Shown one piece after another: positions 8,900-15,835 of a DNA stretch of 64,000 bases. Source of the DNA: Methanolapillus ohkumae. Its GTDB lineage: Archaea; Halobacteriota; Methanosarcinia; Methanosarcinales; Methanosarcinaceae. The notes beneath the pieces were generated by a model that saw only the letters and a list, made by a program, of their open reading frames with translations, searched no databases and was not told the DNA's origin. Location of the stretch: NCBI RefSeq assembly GCF_032594355.1, contig NZ_CP131061.1:124001-188000 (forward strand), read 5' to 3'. The first letter of the stretch is position 1. Each line of letters opens with the position of its first letter. The translations under genes and the position numbers were made by a program.

Positions 8900-8922
8900 T
8901 TGCCGGGTGGCAACGGGCGCGC
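8900..8922 (+). repeat. Divergent copy of recurrent GC-rich intergenic motif
   Basis: TTGCCGGGTGGCAACGGGCG lies in the convergent gap between hisS and srp54. It resembles the better copies (TTGCnGCnATAACGCG) but is altered, and TTGCC/GGCAA can pair. Confidence 0.35.
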
Positions 8923-9033
8923 ATGATTGCCATCGTTTTTATTTTATTCGAAAAAACGGGGATGAATTTTTGAATTTATTTTAAAAACGATATCTTCTTT
9001 TTTTAAAAAATAAATAAAACAGAAAAGAAGAGA

Positions 9034-10404
9034 TTAAAACGGCATGTTTCCGCCCAAATCTCCCATTCCACCCATGCCGCCTTTCTTCATCATTTTTTGC
9101 ATGCTTCTTCCGCCGCCTTTTCCGGCAAAATTCTTAAAAGCGTTTTGCATGTTTTTGTGATATTTGAGAAGTTCGCGGATGTCATCCGGGCTTCGTCCGG
9201 ACCCCATCGCGATTCTTTTAATCCGGGCGGCGCTGATGATTTTGGGATCATTGAGTTCGCCCTCTGTCATCGAATCCATAATCACTTTGTAGACTTTCAT
9301 TTTTTGGCCGGTTTCATCCAAATCTTTGTCGGACAATTTTGCGCCGCCAAGACCCATAGAGCCGAGCGGAAGCATTTTCATGACCTGCTTTAAGGGTCCC
9401 ATTTTATTCATGGCTTCCAGCTGCGCATACATGTCGTTGAGCGTGAACCGCCCTTTCATGATGTTTTCGACGTTGAGGTCGGACTCTTTCATGGATTCCT
9501 GAACTTTTTCAAGCAAGGATTGCAAGTCGCCCATGCCGAGAAGTCTTGAAATAAACCGGTCGGCGTCAAACCGTTCGAAATCATCCGGCGTCTCGCCGGT
9601 TCCGATAAACGCGATCGGAGCATTGATTTCAGATACAGCGGAAAGGGCACCGCCGCCTTTGGCGGTTCCGTCCAATTTTGTAATAATTATTCCGGTGATA
9701 CCGACCGCGTCATTAAAGGCTTTGGCCTGTACGCCGGCTTGCTGGCCAATCGCGGCGTCCAATACTAAAAACTTCTGGTCCGGATTTGCAATGGCATTAA
9801 TCGCTTCCATTTCCGCAATCAAATCCGCTTCCAGCGCATGTCGTCCGGCCGTGTCAATAATTTTAATGTCGTATTTTTCGATTTCTTTTAAACCGCGTTT
9901 CACAATTCCGACAGCATCCGTTTCTCCTTCTTCGCCGTAGAAATGAACATTGAGTTTGTCACACAATATTTTGAGTTGCTGGTAGGCGCCCGGCCGGAAA
10001 TTGTCTGCGCCAATCACGGCCGGTTTTAATCCTTTCTTTTGGAACCAACGGGCCAATTTCGAAACCGATGTCGTTTTTCCGCTTCCTTGAAGTCCGACCA
10101 TCATGATTGTCTGCGGTTTTAAGTCAATCGTCGCCCCTTTTCCCATGATTCCGATCATTTCTTGGTACACGATTCGAACCACGTGTTCGCGGGGGTCGGC
10201 GCCCTTTTGCGGTTCTTCCTTTAAGGAACGCTCCTTAATTCGTTTGGACATGTCCATGACAAGCTTGACATTGACGTCGGATGTTAAAAGCGCGCGCTGA
10301 ATGTCTTTAACAACTTCGTTGACGACATTTTCGTCAATCCGGTTGGCTCCGATAAGTTTTCGAAGCGCGCCTTGAAGCGAATCGCCGAGTTTATCCATCA
10401 CCAT
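9034..10404 (-). CDS. srp54: Signal recognition particle 54 kDa protein
   Basis: A 456-residue SRP54/Ffh homologue that binds 7S RNA and signal peptides and docks with the receptor FtsY. Order: N domain (1-90), G domain with GLQGSGKTTSVSKLA, DTAGRHALE, TKLDGTAKGGGALS and closing GTGETPDDFERFD, then the methionine-rich M domain (about 310-456) ending in a Gly/Met tail. It closely resembles Methanosarcina SRP54, including the MVMDKLG start; ATG at 10398 is an alternative. It converges on hisS. Confidence 0.96.
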   Translation of the reverse strand: MVMDKLGDSLQGALRKLIGANRIDENVVNEVVKDIQRALLTSDVNVKLVMDMSKRIKERSLKEEPQKGADPREHVVRIVYQEMIGIMGKGATIDLKPQTIMMVGLQGSGKTTSVSKLARWFQKKGLKPAVIGADNFRPGAYQQLKILCDKLNVHFYGEEGETDAVGIVKRGLKEIEKYDIKIIDTAGRHALEADLIAEMEAINAIANPDQKFLVLDAAIGQQAGVQAKAFNDAVGITGIIITKLDGTAKGGGALSAVSEINAPIAFIGTGETPDDFERFDADRFISRLLGMGDLQSLLEKVQESMKESDLNVENIMKGRFTLNDMYAQLEAMNKMGPLKQVMKMLPLGSMGLGGAKLSDKDLDETGQKMKVYKVIMDSMTEGELNDPKIISAARIKRIAMGSGRSPDDIRELLKYHKNMQNAFKNFAGKGGGRSMQKMMKKGGMGGMGDLGGNMPF

Positions 10405-10638
10405 AATTTTTGCCTTGATTTTTGATTGATTTTTGATTGATTTTATGAGATTTTTATGAATGAGTTCAATAATTTAAAACTAAGACGCTGTTTTGATATT
10501 TAAAAACCGTGTTTTTGACTCTTTTTTCCTTTTTAAAAACGGCATCAGCAAAAAAATCGAAAGGAATAAATACTGTATTGATTTATTTTGAAATATGACT
10601 TCTAAAAATTTTATGCCAAATATCGGAGGAGAATAAAA

Positions 10639-11043
10639 ATGGTGATTGAGCTCGAATTGCAAAATATTTCCACGGAATTCAAACAGAATTTTGTTTTAAA
10701 CGAACTTGAAAAAGATGAACAGTTTCTTGTGGCTGGCGTGGACGAAATTAAGAAAAGATATTCGGCGTAGCCGAATTTTTATGATATTCTTTGGTACGTC
10801 ACCCGTGCTTTAAAAGAACGATACGGACACCGCCTTCTTTGGCGGATGAAAATTGAGGTGGAATGTGATTGCTCCTTTTTGGAGATTCAGATTCCGATCT
10901 ATGAAGAAACGGTTGAATTAAATGCCGCCTTAGATGATGATTTTTTTAATTTGACGGAGGAAGCCGGAGAAATTTATGGGGCGACGGCCCATTGTTTTTT
11001 TCCGGTTGCCTGTTATGAAAATTATGAAAAAAGGAGAGGATGA
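10639..11043 (+). CDS. Unknown protein with in-frame amber codon (possible pyrrolysine), coupled to a HEPN gene
   Basis: A single frame of 134 codons plus TGA, interrupted only by TAG at codon 44 (10768-10770). A strong GGAGGAG at 10625-10631 sits seven bases before ATG 10639; the internal ATG 10846 has no such site. The part before the amber (MVIELELQNIS..KKRYSA) and the part after (PNFYDILWYVTRALKERYG.. to ..CYENYEKRRG) both look like real protein, with acidic C-terminal beta-like segments. None of 34 other readable genes here ends in TAG, so readthrough as pyrrolysine is plausible; a recent nonsense mutation is the alternative. Its TGA overlaps the HEPN start (ATGA), as in toxin-antitoxin pairs. 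I do not recognise the family. Confidence 0.65.
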
Positions 11044-11429
11044 CAATTCAATTCAAACCGGCTCATTTTTTGTATATTTCAAGATTTTTGGTCCAGACGG
11101 TTAAAAAAGAAGGATCGATGTCGGAATCATTTTACAAAACCGCAATCAGCCGTGCGTATTATGCCGCATTTTTAGAATCACGGATTTATGCGGAAAAACG
11201 AATGAATTTTATCGGTTCAAAAACAGGAATAGACCACAAGCAACTTGCGGCTTGTTATCAAAAATCAAAAAATTCTTCGGTTCGGTCCGTCGGTCATAAA
11301 TTATCTAAATTAAAAAAATGGAGGTCATTTAGCGATTATGAAATCGCGGCATCGGTCCAACCAACAGAAAAAACCGCAAAAGAAGCAATTTATTATGCCC
11401 AACAAATATTTTTGATATTGGACAATTGA
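11040..11429 (+). CDS. HEPN-domain protein, possible toxin partner
   Basis: A 129-residue all-helical protein of the HEPN superfamily. Features are the SRAYYAAFLESRIYAEK helix near residue 38 and HKLSKLKKWRSFSDYE in the second half, which matches the usual H..l..LR..R..aDY pattern. A canonical Rx4-6H RNase motif is not obvious; the WRSFSDYE region is where it usually lies. It starts inside the stop of the amber-containing gene (ATGA), so its translation is probably coupled to that frame. HEPN genes in such pairs often encode RNase toxins or RNA-binding partners; the function here is inferred. Confidence 0.75.
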   Translation: MTIQFKPAHFLYISRFLVQTVKKEGSMSESFYKTAISRAYYAAFLESRIYAEKRMNFIGSKTGIDHKQLAACYQKSKNSSVRSVGHKLSKLKKWRSFSDYEIAASVQPTEKTAKEAIYYAQQIFLILDN

Positions 11430-11452
11430 ATAAATAAAAAAAGCAAATAAAC

Positions 11453-11485
11453 AAAGAAAGATTAAGGACGAATCTGTCTTTCTTT
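11453..11485. terminator. Hairpin between convergent HEPN and GNAT genes
   Basis: AAAGAAAGA at 11453-11461 pairs with TCTTTCTTT at 11477-11485, an A/T-rich stem between two convergent stops. It could end transcription in either direction. Confidence 0.4.
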
Positions 11486-11497
11486 GATCTCCCTTCT

Positions 11498-12028
11498 TTA
11501 ATTCATTTTCTTTTTGTCCACCGGTTCCTTGTTTTTCCGGCTTTCTAATATCCGAAGCTGCTCTTTTTGATGGAAATAAAAATTCAGGTTGACCATCATC
11601 ACATATCCGTCTTCGCCGTCGGAATAGTATTTGGACTCTACCCAAGCCGGCAAAAATCCAAGTTTTTTGTACAAATGAATTGCCGGCTCATTACTGATTC
11701 GAACTTCCAGTGACGCTTTGGAAAGACCTTTGAGCAGGAAATAGGTGCAGATGTGGTCGACCAACAATTCGGCAATGCCTTGATTGCGGTGAAATTTGCT
11801 GACCGCAAGCGAAAAAATGTGTCCTTCCGTCTCCGAAAGCGCATAGCCGACGACAAAACCGACAATGTCTTGTCCGATTGTGCAGACGAAAAATCCGTCA
11901 TGCAAAAATTCATAAAATTGAATGTATTCGTATGGATTGTGGTCTCCAAAAGCCTCCGCTTCCAGCATGAGAATACTGTATTCGTCATTGGGATGGTAGC
12001 GGCGGATGATCGGCGTCGGCGGGTTCAT
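11498..12028 (-). CDS. GNAT N-acetyltransferase (RimI-like)
   Basis: A 176-residue Gcn5-related acetyltransferase. Motif A is EGHIFSLAVSKFHRNQGIAELLV, where HRNQGIA is the acetyl-CoA pyrophosphate loop; motif B includes EVRISNEPAIHLYKKLGF, typical of RimI-like protein N-terminal acetyltransferases. A longer frame to 12091 exists, but ATG 12028 gives a normal start (MNPPTPIIRRYHPNDE) after AAAAGGTC. The substrate is probably a protein N-terminus; this is inferred from the family. Confidence 0.85.
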   Translation of the reverse strand: MNPPTPIIRRYHPNDEYSILMLEAEAFGDHNPYEYIQFYEFLHDGFFVCTIGQDIVGFVVGYALSETEGHIFSLAVSKFHRNQGIAELLVDHICTYFLLKGLSKASLEVRISNEPAIHLYKKLGFLPAWVESKYYSDGEDGYVMMVNLNFYFHQKEQLRILESRKNKEPVDKKKMN

Positions 12029-12198
12029 GAAAAGACCTTTTTTTAAAAACGTTTTTTGAACTTTTTTAAAAATGATTGAAAAACAAAACAAATCGGTTTA
12101 CTAAGGAATTATATAAAAAATTATGGTTTTTTGATTTTTAATAAAAAATCTTGAAAAAAGAATAACAAAAGTTCAACTGATTAATATATATTAAGAAG

Positions 12199-12207
12199 TT
12201 ATAAATA
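12199..12207 (+). promoter_or_regulatory. Candidate TATA box of the phospholipase C-like gene
   Basis: TTATAAATA lies 95 bases before the start at 12302, implying a leader of about 70 nt. Another TATATATT run lies just upstream (near 12186), so the exact element is uncertain. Confidence 0.4.
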
Positions 12208-12301
12208 TGGTTCTGTACAACAAATAAAGTGAAGGTCTGAAAAAGTCAGTATTTTCAAATAATAATTTCATTCAAAAACAAAATTAAAAGGAACGATAAA
12301 T

Positions 12302-13603
12302 ATGAACAAAAAAATGATGCTTCTTTCAATCTCCTGTGCATGTCTCATATTTATTTTATTGACAATCCCGGCTATGAGCACACCCGCAGAACTTAAAAAT
12401 GCTGACCTGACCGATGACGAAATATCTTTTAAAGACACCTATTACAACCGGCAAATTTTAAACGGAATTAATGTCCCCGATAAAACGCTCGAAAGCTTCG
12501 CTCGATTTAGTGTTTGGCTTGAAGAACAGGGCGTTGATGCTGAAGCTGAAGAAATCAATCTCATTTATATTGACGATGACTTAAAAGCAGTGACGGAATA
12601 CGCTTGGGTTTTTGCCGCAAAACCGGACACAAAACAGTTCGTTGCGGAGAAAATCGCCGCTGAACAAGCTGAAAGTGAAAGCCTATTCTCAACTGAATCT
12701 GATTTTAATAATTTAAATACGTCTTTCGCTTTTTTTGAGCAAAAATATCCGGTCAAATATGTTCACACCGGGCTTGTCACATTCATTACTGTTGAAAATA
12801 AAAAGCAATTCGTTGCCGATTTTTCAGAAGAAGATGAACAGATGTTGAAGAAAATTTCCGACATTATTGACAAATCCAATGAAAATATAATCGCACCGAA
12901 GTGGTCGTCTTCAAATCCGGATATGCATGGGGACATGGCCAGATGGGCCGCGGAAAAGAACGGGTTGAATGAAAGTCAAATTGATTTAATTGCAGATAAC
13001 GCAGCTGCACCGGATAATTGGGGATTTCCCTGGTATCAAGAAATTTGGGAAAAAAATTATAAACATTTCTGTGGTCCAATTGCATTAAATATTGGAGGCA
13101 CGATTATTACTCTAGCTCATGTAGGGGGAGCACCAGGATCCTGTGAAGAGTATGTAAATATCGCAAAAAACTTAAGCAATGATTCGAAATACATCAATTT
13201 GGGGTATTCTACACATTTTATGTGCGATATTAGTAATCCATTACATACAGGTTATGTGATTGTTCAAGCTCCAGGCTATTTAAATGGTTTCGAACTCATA
13301 GATTATATCACCGAGGTTGAGTTTTCTGACTACCATGCGGAATATGAAACTTATGTTGGAAGCAATTGGACATCCGGCAGAAATTTTAGTGAATATGCTG
13401 AAGATGTAAATAATGGGATGACAATATCTGACCCAGAAGAATCTGTAAAAAATTTGTCGGATTATTCTTATGCTTATTCAGATACAGTTGTCAATAAAAT
13501 AAGCTCAAATCAATATGACAACTCTCTCTTTTATGCAACAGCTTTCTGTATTGATGAAGGACAAAGATACCTAATAGGTCTTATAGAATATGGTTGTGAA
13601 TAA
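12302..13603 (+). CDS. Secreted zinc-dependent phospholipase C / S1-P1 nuclease-like protein
   Basis: A 433-residue exported protein with a signal peptide (MNKKMMLLSISCACLIFILLT, cleavage near PAMS). Residues 1-195 have no family I recognise. The C-terminal half has the zinc phospholipase C fold's ligand pattern in order: MHGDMARWA, ADNAAAPDNW, HFCGP, STHFMCDISNPLHTG (HxxxDxxxxxH) and YHAEYETYV (HxxxE). These match the trinuclear zinc sites of bacterial phospholipase C and P1 nuclease, so a phosphoester hydrolase acting outside the cell is likely; the substrate is unknown. It has its own candidate promoter and is followed by two membrane protein genes on the same strand. Confidence 0.75.
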   Translation: MNKKMMLLSISCACLIFILLTIPAMSTPAELKNADLTDDEISFKDTYYNRQILNGINVPDKTLESFARFSVWLEEQGVDAEAEEINLIYIDDDLKAVTEYAWVFAAKPDTKQFVAEKIAAEQAESESLFSTESDFNNLNTSFAFFEQKYPVKYVHTGLVTFITVENKKQFVADFSEEDEQMLKKISDIIDKSNENIIAPKWSSSNPDMHGDMARWAAEKNGLNESQIDLIADNAAAPDNWGFPWYQEIWEKNYKHFCGPIALNIGGTIITLAHVGGAPGSCEEYVNIAKNLSNDSKYINLGYSTHFMCDISNPLHTGYVIVQAPGYLNGFELIDYITEVEFSDYHAEYETYVGSNWTSGRNFSEYAEDVNNGMTISDPEESVKNLSDYSYAYSDTVVNKISSNQYDNSLFYATAFCIDEGQRYLIGLIEYGCE

Positions 13604-13658
13604 ATAAGATTTAAGTCTTATTTATTTTATTTTTTTATAATTCCTCCTGGTGATAAAT

Positions 13659-14564
13659 ATGTTTTCTCTCTATACTAATCTCAAAGCCTGGTCCCGCGAA
13701 ACAAAAATCGCAGCTTTAGATTGTGCTTTTTTTATTTTGATTATTTTGATGTACTTCTTTTTTGTTTTGCGGCTTTTTCTTTTAGGTTATACCGATACTG
13801 AAATTTTTGCAAAACCGGTTTTTGAATTGCTTTTATTGTATACAATTTTAATATTGATTGGACTCATAGTTCCGGGAGTTCTGTATTACATTTTCAAGTC
13901 CAAATTCCAGTATTCTCTTTTTGTTTTTTTCCATGGGTCTGTTGCTTTTATGACCGCTCTGATATTTTTTGTTTTAATGAACGGATTTTCCTCTTTTGAT
14001 AACCCGACACATATTCCTCCGAAATATTTTCTCTTCTATTCGATTTTGTATGTTTTTTTATATTTTGCTTTATTCAATTCGATTTTTGTCCTCCACGAAC
14101 ATTCAACAAATCAAACAAATCCTAAAAAAGCGGATAACGATAAATTTGTTTCAAAAATTCAAATTGTTATTTTGATGTGGATTGTCTTTTTATTCGGAAT
14201 TTTTGTTTTGTATTATTTGGAAAATCCAGAATATATTGAAGATGTTTGGTTCGATCAATATTTATTCATTCCAATTTTAGCATCATTATTTATTTTCTAC
14301 AAAATATTTTTCAAAAAGGAAGTTACGACTCGAAATCTTGGATATTTTCCATTATCCGTTTTGATCACGGTTCTTCTTCAAATTCCCATTTCGATCTTTA
14401 GCTCTTTTTTTTCAGAAAATTTTAATTTTTCAGGAACTTTAGGGTATGAAACAGAGGCGGCTTTGATTTTATTCATAGCCGGTTTTGCATACATTTTAAT
14501 TGTTTGGATTTTAACAAAAGTGTATTTGTTTTTGAAAAAAATATTTGTTTCTGAAAAACAGTAA
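13659..14564 (+). CDS. Multi-pass membrane protein, paralogue of the next gene
   Basis: A 301-residue integral membrane protein with about eight hydrophobic segments. It opens with LKAWSRETKIAALD and carries LIVPGVLYYIFKSKFQYSLFVFF, both echoed in the neighbour (KTWPHETKIAAFE, LILPAVLYLIFKSKF). Near the end RKEVT-like FKKEVTTRNLGYFPLSVLIT is shared too. I know no function. ATG 13659 is chosen over GTG 13650 because that GTG is part of the GGTGAT ribosome binding site. Confidence 0.7.
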   Translation: MFSLYTNLKAWSRETKIAALDCAFFILIILMYFFFVLRLFLLGYTDTEIFAKPVFELLLLYTILILIGLIVPGVLYYIFKSKFQYSLFVFFHGSVAFMTALIFFVLMNGFSSFDNPTHIPPKYFLFYSILYVFLYFALFNSIFVLHEHSTNQTNPKKADNDKFVSKIQIVILMWIVFLFGIFVLYYLENPEYIEDVWFDQYLFIPILASLFIFYKIFFKKEVTTRNLGYFPLSVLITVLLQIPISIFSSFFSENFNFSGTLGYETEAALILFIAGFAYILIVWILTKVYLFLKKIFVSEKQ

Positions 14565-14630
14565 TCTTGCTGTTTAAAAATAAAAACAAAAAAAATGAAA
14601 TACTTGACCTCATAAATAAGAGGCACAGAC

Positions 14631-15581
14631 ATGACAGAATCACCAGAACTCGAAAAAAAATCAACAAACGAATCAGCCGTTATTCTTCAAAAAATCAAAA
14701 CCTGGCCTCATGAAACAAAAATTGCGGCATTTGAATGGACGCTTCTTGTTTTTCTTCCGGTTTTGTTTTCCACCCTGACATTTATTTTTTCGTTGCCGTC
14801 TTTGGTTCAACCCGCGACGCCGATACCGGATGAGTTGATTTTAAAAGGTCTTTTTTCTTCCGGTGAATTTATTTTGTTTTTCATTCTTTTCGGGTTAATT
14901 TTGCCGGCTGTTCTGTATCTCATTTTCAAATCAAAATTCAACGAGAAGCTATCCGTTTTTTTCTACGGCTCTCTTTTCTTCTTATATTCAGAACTTCTTT
15001 TTTCCGCTCTTCGAAACTTTGTTGCCTTTGACCGTTTTATTGAAATCCAATCTGATTTCAAAGTCTTCTACCTCATTCTTTGTGTTTTGTTCTACTTTGC
15101 TCTTATTCGTTTTATTTTTCTTGTTCATGAACAAACAAAACGAAAAAGTAAAGGTGAGAATAATTCTTTTCAACTCATCATTTCATTTTTGATTTTAATC
15201 TTGATTTTGTGTACAGGCATTCTTTTTTATCATTTGGATGATTCTGTATTCACGGCTTATTTTGGAGAGGTATTTTTCATTATTTTATCGATCTTGTTGT
15301 CTCTTTATATGTTTTACAAATTTTTGTTCAGAAAAGAAGTGACTCCACGAAGTCTCGGATATCTTCCTCTTTCCATTCTCATTACATTTTTTATGTCCTT
15401 TGTTACCGCAATTATCTTTCTTGAACTGAATAATAGATTTTTTAATTTCGATGCCGGGGGTTTGGTTGAATTTTTAGGCGGAATTGTTGCCGGATTTGTT
15501 TATATTCTGACGGTTTGGATTTTAGCAAAAATGTATTCCCTTCTCAAAGGCAAAATTTCGAAAAATAAAACTATAGAATAA
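14631..15581 (+). CDS. Multi-pass membrane protein, paralogue of the previous gene
   Basis: A 316-residue membrane protein with the same length, segment layout and conserved blocks as its upstream neighbour (xKIAAxE, LPAVLYLIFKSKF, FRKEVTPRSLGYLPLSILIT, then a last helix ending VWILAKMYSLLK). The N-terminus adds an acidic/polar extension of about 20 residues. The pair is a tandem duplication that has diverged well beyond recent copies. Function is unknown; a role with the secreted phospholipase upstream is only a guess from proximity. Confidence 0.7.
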   Translation: MTESPELEKKSTNESAVILQKIKTWPHETKIAAFEWTLLVFLPVLFSTLTFIFSLPSLVQPATPIPDELILKGLFSSGEFILFFILFGLILPAVLYLIFKSKFNEKLSVFFYGSLFFLYSELLFSALRNFVAFDRFIEIQSDFKVFYLILCVLFYFALIRFIFLVHEQTKRKSKGENNSFQLIISFLILILILCTGILFYHLDDSVFTAYFGEVFFIILSILLSLYMFYKFLFRKEVTPRSLGYLPLSILITFFMSFVTAIIFLELNNRFFNFDAGGLVEFLGGIVAGFVYILTVWILAKMYSLLKGKISKNKTIE

Positions 15582-15631
15582 CAGCAGAATAACAACAGCA
15601 GAATACACTCTTCCCTATCAAATAAATCCTC

Positions 15632-15671
15632 CCGATTCAATCAGATGCGTTGCCGCATCTGATTGAATCGG
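15632..15671. terminator. Perfect 18-bp hairpin between convergent genes
   Basis: The arms, CCGATTCAATCAGATGCG and its exact complement, flank a 4-base TTGC loop, between the second membrane protein and arcS. It is too long and perfect for chance. It could be a bidirectional terminator or a remnant of a small mobile palindrome. No T-run follows directly. Confidence 0.55.
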
Positions 15672-15698
15672 ATTGCTCGTAGGGAATAGATATGTTGA

Positions 15699-15767
15699 TG
15701 GAAAATGCAGCAATGCTCAAACCGCAAATAGTCGTGGCAATGCTCAAACCGTAAACAGTTGCAGCAA
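15699..15767. repeat. Imperfect direct repeat, about 30 bp, two copies
   Basis: GCAATGCTCAAACCG occurs twice, followed by CAAATAGTCG and TAAACAGTTG. Related GCAGCAAT and GTTGCAAC words recur in other convergent gaps (25705-25744, 58417-58493). Confidence 0.45.
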
Positions 15768-15835
15768 TTCTAAAACAAAAAATGAACAAAAAACAAAAGC
15801 AATCAAATGCATTTGTTTTTCATTTTTATTTTAAT

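Noticed and set aside
10846..11043. A separate 65-residue gene starting at ATG 10846
   Set aside because: No ribosome binding site, and it is in frame with the well-started upstream segment through a single TAG.
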